From positions 294,142-358,141 of the forward strand of contig NZ_RXNU01000006.1 of the NCBI RefSeq assembly GCF_003966225.1: 64,000 nt of DNA, given 5' to 3'. The stretch is from Shewanella canadensis. GTDB taxonomy: Bacteria > Pseudomonadota > Gammaproteobacteria > Enterobacterales > Shewanellaceae. The notes below the pieces were generated by a model that made no database searches, was not told the origin of the DNA, and saw nothing but the letters and a program-made list of their open reading frames with translations. The translations under genes were made by a program, and so were the position numbers. This document shows, piece after piece, positions 9,884 to 20,015 of the stretch (positions within the stretch are counted from its first letter, which is position 1; each line of letters begins with the position of its first letter).

Positions 9884-11263
9884 ATGTTGAAGTTATACAA
9901 CAGTCTGACCCGCCAAAAAGAGGAATTCAAACCATTACAGCCAGGAAAAGTTGGCATGTATGTGTGTGGGATAACCATCTATGACCTTTGTCATATCGGT
10001 CACGGTCGTACTTTTGTCTCTTTCGACATGATTGTCAGATACCTGCGTTACTCCGGGTATGATGTCAACTTTCTGCGCAACATTACCGATGTTGACGACA
10101 AGATCATTAAGCGTGCTAACGAAAATAAAGAAAGCTGTGAGTCATTGACCGAACGTTTGATTGGCGAGATGCATCGTGATTTTGATGCACTAAACATGAA
10201 GCGCCCCGACTTTGAGCCAAGAGCGACGCTACACATACCAGAGATTATCGATATGGTTGAAAAACTTATCGAAAAAGAACATGCCTATGTGTCAGGTAAT
10301 GGTGATGTACTGTTCAGCGTCTCCTCTTTTCCTGAATATGGACGTCTGTCCGGACAAAACTTAGACCAGTTACAAGCCGGTGCCCGTGTCGAAGTGGAAG
10401 ACACTAAACGCGATCCAATGGATTTCGTGCTGTGGAAAATGTCAAAGCCTGGAGAGCCTACCTGGGAGTCGCCTTGGGGACCGGGTCGTCCTGGTTGGCA
10501 CATTGAATGTTCAGCAATGAACTCTAAGCACTTAGGTCAACATTTCGATATTCATGGAGGCGGCTCAGATCTTCAATTCCCTCATCATGAGAATGAAATT
10601 GCTCAGTCTTGCTGTGCTCACAACACGCCGTACGTCAATTACTGGATGCATACCGGTATGGTGATGGTCGATAAAGAGAAGATGTCAAAGTCGTTAAACA
10701 ACTTCTTCACCATCAGAGATGTTTTAGAGCACTACGATGCGGCAACCGTGAGGTATTTCCTTTTATCTGGTCATTACCGTAGCCAACTAAACTACTCAGA
10801 AGATAATCTCAAGCAGGCAAAGTCAGCGCTTGAGCGTCTCTATACATCACTCAAAGGTTTAGACCTGTCGGTTGAAGCTGCACCCGCCGATGAGTATGTC
10901 GCTAAGTTTAAGGTCGCAATGGACGATGATTTCAATACGCCTGAAGCTTACTCTGTACTATTTGAGATGGTTCGAGAGATAAACCGTCTAAAAGAATCTG
11001 ATAATGCTAAAGCATCCTCACTGGGTGTAAAACTTAAAGAGCTTGCCGATGTATTAGGTATTTTGGACCAGGATGTTGATACTTTCTTTAAAGGTGAAGG
11101 CAGTACAGACGAAGTGGCGGAGATCGAAGCCCTGATTGCCGAGCGTAACAGAGCGAGAGTCGAAAAGGATTGGCCCGCTGCCGATGTTGCCCGTGATGGC
11201 TTGAATGCACTTGGCGTTATCTTAGAAGATGGACCAGAAGGTACAACCTGGCGTAAGAAGTAA
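9884..11263 (+). CDS. cysS: Cysteinyl-tRNA synthetase
   Basis: Charges tRNA-Cys; a zinc-dependent class I enzyme. From ATG 9884, which follows GAAGAG, it has 459 residues (E. coli 461). HIGH box at [13 protein letters not shown] at [10 protein letters not shown]; zinc ligands likely include the Cys of YVCGITIY, the Cys of HIECSAMN and the His of [10 protein letters not shown]. An upstream extension to 9851 would begin inside the 54-bp palindrome and is rejected. Closed by a terminator. Confidence 0.97.
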   Translation: MLKLYNSLTRQKEEFKPLQPGKVGMYVCGITIYDLCHIGHGRTFVSFDMIVRYLRYSGYDVNFLRNITDVDDKIIKRANENKESCESLTERLIGEMHRDFDALNMKRPDFEPRATLHIPEIIDMVEKLIEKEHAYVSGNGDVLFSVSSFPEYGRLSGQNLDQLQAGARVEVEDTKRDPMDFVLWKMSKPGEPTWESPWGPGRPGWHIECSAMNSKHLGQHFDIHGGGSDLQFPHHENEIAQSCCAHNTPYVNYWMHTGMVMVDKEKMSKSLNNFFTIRDVLEHYDAATVRYFLLSGHYRSQLNYSEDNLKQAKSALERLYTSLKGLDLSVEAAPADEYVAKFKVAMDDDFNTPEAYSVLFEMVREINRLKESDNAKASSLGVKLKELADVLGILDQDVDTFFKGEGSTDEVAEIEALIAERNRARVEKDWPAADVARDGLNALGVILEDGPEGTTWRKK

Positions 11264-11281
11264 AACATTTTCAAACCCAAT

Positions 11282-11309
11282 AAAAAAGCCTGCATCAGCA
11301 GGCTTTTTT
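11282..11309 (+). terminator. Rho-independent terminator after cysS
   Basis: AAGCCTGC and GCAGGCTT pair around ATCA, with flanking A and T runs. Confidence 0.92.
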
Positions 11310-11383
11310 GTGTCTGGCCATAAATGTTCCATTCATTTATTGGCATTTCCGCCATCCTTGGCAGTCAGAACATTTATGCTTTT

Positions 11384-11411
11384 TAGAACCTAGAACCTAG
11401 AACCTAGAACC
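11384..11411. repeat. Heptamer tandem array, 4 units
   Basis: Four copies of TAGAACC. The last base overlaps the reverse-strand stop codon of folD (11411-11413). It resembles the larger 6407-6539 array in unit length, in the CTAG core and in abutting a minus-strand stop codon. Confidence 0.9.
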
Positions 11412-12271
11412 TAGGTTTTATCGTGATACTGCTCAGCCGCATAAAGGGTATTTTCGAGCAGGCTGGCAATGGTCATGGGTCCTACGCCACCAGGGACAGG
11501 GGTGATGAAACTGGCATTTTCTGATGCGGAATCAAATTGCACATCACCGGCTAAACTGCCATCTTCGAGGCGGTTGATGCCTACATCTATGACGATAGCA
11601 CCAGGCTTAATCCACTCTCCGGGAATGAAACCGGGCTTACCCACGGCAACAACCAGCAGATCGGCCTGTCTGACTTTCTGTTCAAGGTTTCGGGTGAAAC
11701 GGTGACACGTTGTTGTCGTACAGCCTGCGAGGAGCAGTTCGAGACTCATAGGGCGACCTACGATGTTCGAAGCACCCACGATGACAGCATCTAAACCATA
11801 AGTATCAATACCCGTCGTCTTAATCAAAGTCATGATACCCATCGGCGTGCATGAGCGAAGCACTGGAATACGTTGTGCGAGTCTGCCTACATTATAGGGA
11901 TGAAATCCGTCGACATCTTTATCGGGTCTGATCCGTTCGATCACTTTCGATTCTTCAATATGTTCCGGAAGAGGCAGCTGAACTAAGATACCGTCTATAG
12001 CAGGGTCTTCGTTGCATTGGTCGATAATCGCAAGCAGTTCTGCTTCAGATGTCGTGGTATCCAAATCATAAGAGCGGGATAAAAATCCGACCTCTTCACA
12101 AGCACGTCGCTTACTGCCGACATAAACTTGTGAAGCGGGATCTGCACCGACTAGAATCACGGCTAAACCAGGAACCCTCTGTCCTGCCTCTTTGCGGGCG
12201 GTAACTTTGTCTTTTAGCTGTGTTCGAATGGATTGAGCGATCGCTTTGCCATCGATTCTTTGAGCTGTCAT
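11411..12271 (-). CDS. folD: Bifunctional methylenetetrahydrofolate dehydrogenase/cyclohydrolase
   Basis: Interconverts methylene-, methenyl- and formyl-tetrahydrofolate with NADP. 286 residues, the normal length. Family motifs visible: [14 protein letters not shown] (catalytic Lys region), VQLPLPEHI, the Rossmann segment [12 protein letters not shown], and the C-terminal [12 protein letters not shown]. The stop codon is formed at the edge of a heptamer repeat array. Confidence 0.96.
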   Translation of the reverse strand: MTAQRIDGKAIAQSIRTQLKDKVTARKEAGQRVPGLAVILVGADPASQVYVGSKRRACEEVGFLSRSYDLDTTTSEAELLAIIDQCNEDPAIDGILVQLPLPEHIEESKVIERIRPDKDVDGFHPYNVGRLAQRIPVLRSCTPMGIMTLIKTTGIDTYGLDAVIVGASNIVGRPMSLELLLAGCTTTTCHRFTRNLEQKVRQADLLVVAVGKPGFIPGEWIKPGAIVIDVGINRLEDGSLAGDVQFDSASENASFITPVPGGVGPMTIASLLENTLYAAEQYHDKT

Positions 12272-12682
12272 TGGGGTGAATATCCTTTATGGGGCGCGAT
12301 AAAAAAATCGGCGCCATTTTAACAGGCCAAGCTCTAAGTGTCATTTATTAAGCGGCATAACAATCAGTTCTAATATACGGATAATTTAATTTGCCGGATT
12401 TGGCTTTTCTCTGCTCTCCTCATCGACAGATTTTATCTAATTCACCTGAAGTCAGAAAAGGTTGGACTCATGAAGTGTCTATTACGATTAGTTATCTTTA
12501 GCGTGTGGAAAGAGGCGAGTAAAATCAGATATACACCTTTGACTCAGGGATTCATCTGTTCATATTTCGGTTATAAACACGACTGATTTTTACTGTATAT
12601 ACCGTTATCGCGCAAAAGATAGACCTTTTATTTGCGTTTAGTTTGTTAATTAGCCAAGCGAACTTTCTTTATAAAAAAACCG
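12272..12682. other. Intergenic region, no gene supported
   Basis: Between divergent folD and the tRNA operon. I see no convincing open frame, hairpin or repeat. The folD promoter must lie in the first part. Confidence 0.5.
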
Positions 12683-12711
12683 TTGACGCATTTCAAATGA
12701 GGGGATAAGAT
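12683..12711 (+). promoter_or_regulatory. Sigma-70 promoter of the tRNA operon
   Basis: TTGACG and TAAGAT are separated by exactly 17 bases and followed by GCGCTCC, a GC-rich discriminator of the kind found at stringently controlled stable RNA promoters. It lies about 107 bp before tRNA-Pro. Confidence 0.7.
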
Positions 12712-12817
12712 GCGCTCCGTTCTCAACGAGAAGCCTTGCAGCTTAAGTTGTGAAGGAGATAAGATGATTCATCCCATAATTGAATCTCATAAACTGTCTC
12801 ATAAGGTATTAAAAATT

Positions 12818-12894
<77 letters not shown>

Positions 12895-12984
12895 AATTTA
12901 AATTTATCTGTTCACCAAGGCAGGTAAAATAGAAAGATTCGTCTTTCAACGCTAATTCAGGATGTGAGTTTACTCACTTTCGAA

Positions 12985-13061
12985 GCGCCCGTAGCTCAGT
13001 TGGATAGAGCACCCGCCTTCTAAGCGGGTGGCCGCAGGTTCGAATCCTGCCGGGCGTACCA
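12985..13061 (+). tRNA. tRNA-Arg (TCT anticodon)
   Basis: 77 nt with encoded CCA. The acceptor GCGCCCG pairs with CGGGCGT (one wobble), the anticodon loop is CTTCTAA, and the T arm is GGTTCGAATCC. Confidence 0.97.
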
Positions 13062-13068
13062 TATCAGT

Positions 13069-13145
13069 GGTGATTGTAGCTCAGTTGGTAGAGCCCCGGA
13101 TTGTGATTCCGGTTGTCGTGGGTTCGAGCCCCATCAGTCACCCCA
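13069..13145 (+). tRNA. tRNA-His (GTG anticodon)
   Basis: 77 nt including the extra 5' G (G-1) typical of tRNA-His, paired with C73. The anticodon loop is TTGTGAT and the CCA is encoded. It lies 7 bp after tRNA-Arg. Confidence 0.97.
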
Positions 13146-13164
13146 TTTCTTTATGAAGAAAGTT

Positions 13165-13192
13165 AAAAAAGCGACCCTAGGTCGCTTTTTTT
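13165..13192 (+). terminator. Rho-independent terminator of the tRNA operon
   Basis: AAGCGACC and GGTCGCTT pair around CTA, with a seven-T tail. Confidence 0.92.
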
Positions 13193-13216
13193 ACGCCTGA
13201 AATTCACGTTTTGAGG

Positions 13217-13245
13217 TCGACTCTGCTGTAAAGCGTGGCTATAAT
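13217..13245 (+). promoter_or_regulatory. Candidate tig promoter
   Basis: A perfect TATAAT at 13240-13245 lies 17 bp after TCGACT, a weak -35. It is 153 bp upstream of tig. No heat-shock type sequence was seen here. Confidence 0.5.
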
Positions 13246-13398
13246 GTCGCGTCTTGATAAATATCAATTATAACGACTAGGGCCAGAATTCAGTTTTACT
13301 GGGCATTCTAGTCAAATTTTAAGATCAAGAAACGAATAACTTAATAGTTGATATTTCGACTATTAGAAAAGACGTTAGACTTATTTTGAGGTAAAAAA

Positions 13399-14703
13399 AT
13401 GCAAGTTTCTGTTGAAACAACACAAGGCCTAGAGCGCCGTCTGACCATTTCTGTTCCTGCTGAGCAGATTGAAAAAGCGGTTACAGATAGTTTAAAGAAC
13501 GAAGCTAAGCGTGCTCGTATCCCAGGTTTCCGTCCTGGCAAGGTACCAGTAAGTGTCATCAACAAGCGTTATGGCAAGGCAATTCGTCAAGACATCACTG
13601 GTGAAGTGATGCAGCGCAATTTCATCGAAGCTATTATTGCTGAGAAATTGAACCCAGCGGGCGCACCAACATTTGTTGCTGGTGACACTGATACTGAAAG
13701 CTTCAACTTTGTTGCTACTTTCGAAATCTACCCAGAAGTAGAGCTAACAGGTCTAGATGCAATCACTGTTGAGCAGCCTACTTCAGAAGTGACTGACGCT
13801 GACGTCGATACAATGATCGAGACTCTACGTAAGCAACACGCGACTTTCGAAGCGGTTGAGCGCGAAGCTGCAGTCGGCGATAAAGCTAAGATCAACTTCG
13901 TTGGTTCAATCGACGGTGAAGAGTTTGAAGGCGGAAAAGCTGAAGATTTCGAACTAGAACTTGGTAGCGGTCGCATGATCCCTGGTTTTGAATCAGGTGT
14001 TGAAGGTCATAAAGCGGGTGAAGAGTTCACTATCGAAGTGACTTTCCCAGAAGATTACCATGCAGAAAATCTAAAAGGTAAAGTTGCAAGCTTCGTTATC
14101 ACATTAAACGAAGTACTAGCAGCTAACCTTCCTGAAGTTAACGACGAATTTGCTAAACTATTCGGCGTAACAGATGGTGGTTTAGAAGCACTTAAAGCTG
14201 AGATCCGTAAGAACATGGGTCGTGAACTTGAACAGGCGCTTAAAGCGAATGTTAAAGAGCAGGTTCTTAATGGTTTGCTTGAGCAAAACAACATTGAACT
14301 TCCTAAGCCTCTTATTGAAGGTGAAGTTGAAGTGCTGCGTAAGCAAGCAATGCAACGTTTCGGTGATCAAGCCGCTAACATGCCTGAGCTACCAGCTGAC
14401 CTGTTCACTGAACAAGCAGAGCGTCGTGTAAAAGTCGGTCTGTTACTAGGTGAAGTCATTAAGACTAATGAGCTGAAAGCTGAAGATGATCGTGTTCAAT
14501 CACTTATCGCTTCTATGGCTTCTGCTTATGAAGATCCAAGTGAAGTTGTTGCTTATTACAATGGCAATGAAGAGATGTTACAGAACATGCGTAACGTCGC
14601 TCTTGAAGAGCAAGCGGTTGAAGCTTTGTTAAAAACTGCAAAATTAACTGAAAAAGCAGTCAATTTTGAAGAATTTATGAACAAGGCTACTCAACAAGGC
14701 TAA
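13399..14703 (+). CDS. tig: Trigger factor, ribosome-bound chaperone
   Basis: Cytosolic chaperone and prolyl isomerase that meets nascent chains at the ribosome exit. 434 residues (E. coli 432). The N-terminal ribosome-binding signature is seen in [10 protein letters not shown] (about residues 41-50, containing the GFRxGK loop). The FKBP-type domain follows ([20 protein letters not shown]) and then the helical C-terminal domain. Heads the tig-clpP-clpX-lon block, but a terminator follows it. Confidence 0.97.
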   Translation: MQVSVETTQGLERRLTISVPAEQIEKAVTDSLKNEAKRARIPGFRPGKVPVSVINKRYGKAIRQDITGEVMQRNFIEAIIAEKLNPAGAPTFVAGDTDTESFNFVATFEIYPEVELTGLDAITVEQPTSEVTDADVDTMIETLRKQHATFEAVEREAAVGDKAKINFVGSIDGEEFEGGKAEDFELELGSGRMIPGFESGVEGHKAGEEFTIEVTFPEDYHAENLKGKVASFVITLNEVLAANLPEVNDEFAKLFGVTDGGLEALKAEIRKNMGRELEQALKANVKEQVLNGLLEQNNIELPKPLIEGEVEVLRKQAMQRFGDQAANMPELPADLFTEQAERRVKVGLLLGEVIKTNELKAEDDRVQSLIASMASAYEDPSEVVAYYNGNEEMLQNMRNVALEEQAVEALLKTAKLTEKAVNFEEFMNKATQQG

Positions 14704-14741
14704 GCTTAGCTTGACTTAAATGGTTGTTCACCATTTATAAT

Positions 14742-14775
14742 GGCTCGTATGAGGTTCCTCATGCGAGCCGTTTTT
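14742..14775 (+). terminator. Rho-independent terminator between tig and clpP
   Basis: GGCTCGTATGAGG and CCTCATGCGAGCC form a 13-bp stem (one T-G pair) with a TT loop, then GTTTTT. It ends 18 bp before clpP. A TTGACT/TATAAT pair (14711 and 14736, 19-bp spacing) just upstream could fire into it. Confidence 0.85.
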
Positions 14776-14793
14776 ATTTAGGGATTATTAATA

Positions 14794-15405
14794 ATGCAAA
14801 ATGCACCAGAATCAGTACTCAATGCACTTGTTCCTATGGTGGTTGAACAAACCGCGAAAGGCGAACGTTCATACGATATCTATTCTCGACTATTAAAAGA
14901 GCGTGTGATTTTTTTGGTTGGGCAAGTTGAAGAGCACATGGCTAACCTTATCGTTGCACAGTTACTGTTTTTGGAATCAGAGAGCCCTGATAAGGATATC
15001 TACCTCTATATCAACTCTCCGGGCGGTTCTGTTACCGCTGGTATGGCTATTTACGATACAATGCAGTTTATTAAGCCAAACGTGAGTACGGTTTGTATCG
15101 GTCAAGCTGCCAGCATGGGCGCTTTTTTACTCGCCGGTGGCGCCGAAGGTAAACGTCATTGTCTACCAAATTCAAGGGTGATGATTCATCAGCCTTTGGG
15201 TGGTTTCCAGGGTCAGGCATCTGACATTGCGATCCATGCCCAAGAGATCTTAGGTATCAAGAATAAATTAAACCAGATGCTAGCCGAGCACACGGGCCAG
15301 CCAATGGAAGTTATTGAACGCGATACCGATAGAGATAACTTTATGAGCGCAGCCGAAGCGGCTGAGTATGGACTTGTTGACTCAGTGTTGAGTAAACGAG
15401 GCTGA
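14794..15405 (+). CDS. clpP: ATP-dependent Clp protease proteolytic subunit
   Basis: Serine peptidase that forms two stacked heptamer rings and degrades substrates unfolded by ClpX or ClpA. 203 residues. The nucleophile Ser is in [11 protein letters not shown] and the catalytic His in [10 protein letters not shown]; the Asp follows in [10 protein letters not shown]. Next to clpX, as in most Proteobacteria, with an 83-bp gap. Confidence 0.97.
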   Translation: MQNAPESVLNALVPMVVEQTAKGERSYDIYSRLLKERVIFLVGQVEEHMANLIVAQLLFLESESPDKDIYLYINSPGGSVTAGMAIYDTMQFIKPNVSTVCIGQAASMGAFLLAGGAEGKRHCLPNSRVMIHQPLGGFQGQASDIAIHAQEILGIKNKLNQMLAEHTGQPMEVIERDTDRDNFMSAAEAAEYGLVDSVLSKRG

Positions 15406-15488
15406 TTTTTGCCTTTGCCTGAGCTATGCTGAGTTTAGGGCAATAAGATGATTTAGGCAGTAGTGCAGACTGTTCAAGAGGTAGTGTA

Positions 15489-16766
15489 ATGGGCGACAAC
15501 AAAAGCAACGGTGATAGCGGGAAACTGCTGTACTGCTCTTTTTGTGGAAAGAGTCAACATGAGGTTCGTAAACTCATCGCTGGCCCTTCAGTATATGTTT
15601 GTGATGAGTGCGTTGAGCTCTGCAACGATATTATCAGGGAAGAGATCAAAGAGATTTCACCGAAACAAGATCAAGACAAGTTACCGACTCCAAAAGAGCT
15701 GAGAGCGCATTTGGATGATTATGTCATTGGGCAGGATAAGGCTAAGAAAGTCCTTTCTGTAGCCGTATATAATCACTACAAGCGCTTAAAGAATGCCACT
15801 CCTAAAGATGGTGTAGAGCTTGGCAAGAGTAACATTTTGCTGATTGGTCCAACCGGTAGTGGTAAAACATTGCTTGCCGAGACCTTAGCTCGTTTCTTGA
15901 ATGTTCCTTTCACTATGGCCGATGCCACGACATTAACCGAAGCTGGTTATGTTGGTGAAGATGTCGAGAATATCATTCAGAAGCTGCTGCAGAAGTGTGA
16001 CTATGATGTTGAAAAAGCGCAGCGAGGCATCGTTTATATCGACGAAATTGATAAAATCAGTCGTAAGTCTGATAACCCGTCGATTACTCGTGATGTTTCC
16101 GGTGAAGGCGTTCAACAGGCATTACTTAAGCTGATTGAGGGCACGGTTGCAGCTGTTCCACCACAAGGTGGCCGTAAACACCCTCAGCAAGAGTTTTTGC
16201 AAGTTGATACATCTAAGATTCTATTCGTCTGTGGTGGTGCATTCTCAGGTCTTGAGAAGGTCATTGAGCAACGTTCTCATACCGGAACCGGAATTGGTTT
16301 TGGTGCTGAGGTCAAAGGCGAAGATGACAAGGCGTCAATCTCAGATATCTTGATGCAGGTTGAACCTGAAGATTTGGTTAAATACGGTCTGATCCCAGAG
16401 TTTATCGGTCGTTTACCTGTCTTAGCTACTTTGGCAGAACTTGATGATGCTGCACTTATCCAAATTCTATCAGAACCTAAAAATGCGATAACAAAGCAGT
16501 TTGCTGCCTTGTTTGACATGGAAGGTGTTGAGTTAGAGTTTAGAGAAGATGCGCTCAAAGCGATTGCACTGAAAGCACAGACTCGTAAAACGGGTGCTCG
16601 TGGTCTACGTTCAATTGTTGAAGGCATTTTGCTTGATATCATGTATGACCTACCATCGACTGAAAATGTGGCCAAGGTGGTCATCGATGAATCAGTGGTA
16701 AAAGGGGAGTCTACTCCTATACTCATCTATGAAAATAGCGAGTCTCAAGCAGCCGGCGCTGAGTAA
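15489..16766 (+). CDS. clpX: ClpXP unfoldase subunit ClpX
   Basis: AAA+ unfoldase that recognises tagged substrates and feeds ClpP. 425 residues. The N-terminal zinc-binding domain has CSFCGKS and CDECVELC; Walker A is GPTGSGKT, Walker [11 protein letters not shown], and the ClpP-docking IGF loop is visible in TGIGFGAEV. Terminated before lon. Confidence 0.97.
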   Translation: MGDNKSNGDSGKLLYCSFCGKSQHEVRKLIAGPSVYVCDECVELCNDIIREEIKEISPKQDQDKLPTPKELRAHLDDYVIGQDKAKKVLSVAVYNHYKRLKNATPKDGVELGKSNILLIGPTGSGKTLLAETLARFLNVPFTMADATTLTEAGYVGEDVENIIQKLLQKCDYDVEKAQRGIVYIDEIDKISRKSDNPSITRDVSGEGVQQALLKLIEGTVAAVPPQGGRKHPQQEFLQVDTSKILFVCGGAFSGLEKVIEQRSHTGTGIGFGAEVKGEDDKASISDILMQVEPEDLVKYGLIPEFIGRLPVLATLAELDDAALIQILSEPKNAITKQFAALFDMEGVELEFREDALKAIALKAQTRKTGARGLRSIVEGILLDIMYDLPSTENVAKVVIDESVVKGESTPILIYENSESQAAGAE

Positions 16767-16799
16767 TAATTCAGCTTACGACTAAGATGTAAATTGAAG

Positions 16800-16823
16800 A
16801 GGAGCCTATATGGCTCCTTTTTT
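16800..16823 (+). terminator. Rho-independent terminator after clpX
   Basis: AGGAGCC and GGCTCCT pair around TATAT, followed by a T run. Confidence 0.85.
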
Positions 16824-16855
16824 ATACTCTCGGCTTATATAATTACGAATCACCA

Positions 16856-16882
16856 TTGAAAACAACGAACTCATCCCAATAT
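16856..16882 (+). promoter_or_regulatory. Candidate sigma-32 heat-shock promoter of lon
   Basis: TTGAAA and CCCAATAT are separated by 13 bases, close to the heat-shock consensus CTTGAAA-N(11-16)-CCCCATNT. Located 35 bp before lon, whose E. coli counterpart is heat-shock controlled. Confidence 0.5.
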
Positions 16883-16916
16883 ACTGATTAGTATTATCAT
16901 CAAACGGAATCGAGCT

Positions 16917-19262
16917 ATGACACAAGAGCGTGAAGCGCGAATCGAACTACCCGTACTGCCACTGAGAGATGTGGTGGTTTATCCTCATATGGTAATTCCA
17001 TTATTCGTCGGACGGGAAAAATCGATCCGTTGTCTGGAAACGGCGATGGAGCAAGATAAGCAGATTATTTTAGTTGCTCAGCGTGATGCTGAGCTCGACG
17101 ACCCGAGCAGTGATGACATTTTTGAGGTCGGCACTGTCGCCTCAATTTTACAGTTATTAAAATTACCAGATGGTACTGTCAAGGTTTTAGTCGAAGGGGG
17201 ACAACGTGCCCGCATCGAGAAGTATACGAGTGAAACAGAATTCTTTGTTGCGACGGCTCAATACCTTGAATCTGAGCCCATGGCCGAGAAAGAGGAAGAG
17301 GTCCTCGTTCGCTCGGCTGTCGGACAATTTGAAGGTTACATCAAGCTCAATAAGAAGATCCCACCTGAAGTATTAACCTCTTTGTCGGGCATCGACGAGG
17401 CTCCTCGATTAGCCGATACCATGGCTGCTCATATGCCGCTGAAACTCGAAGATAAGCAATCAGTGCTTGAGATGGTAGATGTCGCAGAGCGACTCGAATA
17501 TCTGATGGCGATGATGGAATCAGAAATCGACATTCTTCAGGTTGAAAAGCGCATTCGTTCTCGCGTGAAAAAGCAGATGGAGAAGAGCCAGCGAGAGTAT
17601 TATCTGAATGAGCAGATGAAGGCGATTCAGAAAGAGCTGGGGGATATCGATGAGTCTCATGATGAATTCGAAAGCTTAGCTAAGAAGATTGAAGCAGCTA
17701 AGATGCCCGAAGAGGCTAAAGATAAAGCCACTGCTGAGCTGAACAAATTAAAGATGATGTCACCTATGTCGGCAGAGGCTACTGTGGTACGCAGCTATGT
17801 TGATTGGATGATCTCTGTACCTTGGTATCAGCGTTCTAAAATCAAACGTGATTTGGCTAAGGCGCAAGATGTACTGGATACGGACCACTTTGGTCTTGAG
17901 AAGGTTAAAGAGCGCATCCTGGAGTATCTTGCGGTGCAGAGTCGTGTTAAGCAACTCAAAGGCCCGATCCTCTGCTTAGTCGGACCACCGGGTGTGGGTA
18001 AAACCTCATTAGGTCAGTCAATTGCTAAAGCAACAGGACGTAAATATGTCCGTGTTGCCTTAGGTGGTGTGCGTGACGAAGCCGAAATTCGCGGTCATAG
18101 ACGTACCTATATCGGTTCAATGCCGGGTAAAGTCATCCAGAAGATGTCGAAAGTCGGTGTGAAAAACCCGTTATTCCTGCTCGATGAGATCGATAAGATG
18201 AGCTCTGATATGCGTGGCGATCCTGCATCGGCATTGCTGGAAGTACTCGATCCTGAACAGAACTCTACCTTTAGCGACCATTACTTAGAGGTGGATTACG
18301 ATCTGTCTGATGTGATGTTTGTGGCAACGTCTAATTCGATGAACATTCCTGGGCCGTTACTGGACCGTATGGAAGTGATCCGTCTTTCTGGTTACACAGA
18401 AGATGAGAAGTTAAATATTGCTAAACAGCATCTGCTGCAGAAGCAGATTGAGCGTAATGGACTTAAGCCAAAAGAGGTAACGGTTCACGATAGTGCCATT
18501 ATCGGTATTATTCGTTATTACACTCGTGAAGCGGGCGTGCGTGCTCTTGAGCGTGAACTTTCGAAGATCTGTCGTAAAGTGGTTAAGCAGATCTTGCTTG
18601 ATAAGAGTGTGAAGCATGTTGAAGTGACTCAAGATAACCTTAAGTCATTCCTGGGTGTTCAACGTTGTGACTACGGTAAAGCTGAGTCAAATAACCAAAT
18701 TGGCCAGGTGACCGGCCTTGCCTGGACGGAAGTCGGCGGCGATCTTCTGACTATCGAGGCGACCTCTGTCCCGGGTAAAGGTAAATTAACTTATACTGGT
18801 TCGCTTGGCGATGTGATGCAGGAGTCAATTAAAGCTGCAATGACGGTTGTTCGTGCTCGTACCGAACAGTTAGGTATCAACCCTGACTTCTACGAGAAAC
18901 GTGATATTCATGTTCACGTACCTGAAGGCGCAACACCGAAGGATGGTCCATCTGCCGGTGCAGCTATGTGCACGGCGTTAGTATCGAGCTTAACAGGCAA
19001 TCCTGTACGCGCCGATGTGGCAATGACAGGTGAAATTACCTTGCGTGGTGAGGTACTTCCTATTGGTGGCCTTAAAGAAAAACTCTTGGCCGCGCATCGT
19101 GGTGGAATAAAAGTTGTATTGATTCCAAAGGAAAATGAGCGAGATTTGGAAGAGATCCCGGCAAATGTTGTTGCCGACCTGAAGATTTATCCTGTTCGTT
19201 GGGTGGATGAAGTACTTAAATTGGCGCTAGAACGACCAGTTGAAGGTTTCGAAGTCGTCTAA
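16917..19262 (+). CDS. lon: ATP-dependent Lon protease
   Basis: Cytosolic AAA+ serine protease that removes misfolded and regulatory proteins. 781 residues (E. coli 784). Order: N-terminal substrate domain starting near [15 protein letters not shown], coiled-coil region, Walker [10 protein letters not shown], Walker [10 protein letters not shown], then the protease domain with catalytic Ser in [10 protein letters not shown] and Lys in [10 protein letters not shown]. Starts at ATG 16917. It has its own candidate heat-shock promoter. Confidence 0.98.
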   Translation: MTQEREARIELPVLPLRDVVVYPHMVIPLFVGREKSIRCLETAMEQDKQIILVAQRDAELDDPSSDDIFEVGTVASILQLLKLPDGTVKVLVEGGQRARIEKYTSETEFFVATAQYLESEPMAEKEEEVLVRSAVGQFEGYIKLNKKIPPEVLTSLSGIDEAPRLADTMAAHMPLKLEDKQSVLEMVDVAERLEYLMAMMESEIDILQVEKRIRSRVKKQMEKSQREYYLNEQMKAIQKELGDIDESHDEFESLAKKIEAAKMPEEAKDKATAELNKLKMMSPMSAEATVVRSYVDWMISVPWYQRSKIKRDLAKAQDVLDTDHFGLEKVKERILEYLAVQSRVKQLKGPILCLVGPPGVGKTSLGQSIAKATGRKYVRVALGGVRDEAEIRGHRRTYIGSMPGKVIQKMSKVGVKNPLFLLDEIDKMSSDMRGDPASALLEVLDPEQNSTFSDHYLEVDYDLSDVMFVATSNSMNIPGPLLDRMEVIRLSGYTEDEKLNIAKQHLLQKQIERNGLKPKEVTVHDSAIIGIIRYYTREAGVRALERELSKICRKVVKQILLDKSVKHVEVTQDNLKSFLGVQRCDYGKAESNNQIGQVTGLAWTEVGGDLLTIEATSVPGKGKLTYTGSLGDVMQESIKAAMTVVRARTEQLGINPDFYEKRDIHVHVPEGATPKDGPSAGAAMCTALVSSLTGNPVRADVAMTGEITLRGEVLPIGGLKEKLLAAHRGGIKVVLIPKENERDLEEIPANVVADLKIYPVRWVDEVLKLALERPVEGFEVV

Positions 19263-19534
19263 AGTTTGGGCTAACGCAAGAAAATGCAGAATTGCTTTAA
19301 AAAAAATGCAAAAAGGGGCTTTTTAAAGTCTCTACCTGTGGTAGCCTAGGTCCGTGGAGAGCTCAATCCCCTCAAGCCCTTGTGGTAACTGGTTTTGAGC
19401 TATTTCCAATTTAATTTATTTGCTTTTCCTATAGATCTTGAACTTTAGATTCAAGCTTGTTATAAAAGCCTCCGCAGACCGCTCTAGAGACGGATTTGGT
19501 TGCGGCGCAAAAAAATCACATTCAAGGGGATGAC

Positions 19535-19807
19535 ATGAACAAATCTGAACTAATCGAGAAAATCGCTTCTGGTGCTGACATTTCTAAAGCCGCTGCTGGC
19601 CGTGCATTAGATTCTTTCATTGGAGCTGTAACTGACGGCTTAAAAGAAGGCGATAAGATTTCTCTTGTTGGTTTTGGTACTTTCGAAGTGCGTCAACGCG
19701 CTGAGCGTACAGGTCGCAACCCACAGACGGGTAAAGAGATCAAAATCGCAGCAGCTAACATTCCTGCATTCAAAGCAGGTAAAGCTCTGAAAGACGCTGT
19801 AAACTAA
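19535..19807 (+). CDS. hupB: DNA-binding protein HU-beta
   Basis: Nucleoid protein that bends DNA as a dimer. From ATG 19535, which follows AAGGGGA, it has 90 residues, the standard HU length; an upstream GTG at 19496 is not needed. The signature [20 protein letters not shown] is intact. It follows lon after 272 bp; I see no gene in that gap. Confidence 0.97.
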   Translation: MNKSELIEKIASGADISKAAAGRALDSFIGAVTDGLKEGDKISLVGFGTFEVRQRAERTGRNPQTGKEIKIAAANIPAFKAGKALKDAVN

Positions 19808-19864
19808 ATCAGTTTTACCGCACTTTGTGAAGCTTCATGCATTCATAAAGCGCTTCGTAATGAT

Positions 19865-19890
19865 AAGCACTGCTTTAGCGGTGCTTTTTA
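19865..19890 (+). terminator. Terminator after hupB
   Basis: AAGCACTGC and GCGGTGCTT pair around TTTA with one T-G pair, followed by TTT. Confidence 0.75.
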
Positions 19891-19951
19891 CGAATAATGA
19901 GACAAGGTAGGCACTTAGCAACACCTAAATGCTAACCACCTAAAGTTTACG

Positions 19952-19985
19952 AAAAGGCGCATCTCCCAAAGTGATGCGCCTTTTT
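19952..19985 (+). terminator. Second hairpin terminator between hupB and ppiD
   Basis: AAAAGGCGCATC and GATGCGCCTTTTT pair around a 9-base loop. It lies 30 bp before ppiD and may read in both directions because both flanks are A/T runs. Confidence 0.8.
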
Positions 19986-20015
19986 ATTTATTAATCGCAA
20001 CGAGCGAGATATCAG

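Noticed and set aside
19312..19400. GC-richer stretch upstream of hupB as a small RNA
   Set aside because: No clear promoter, conserved fold or terminator; only a vague impression of structure.
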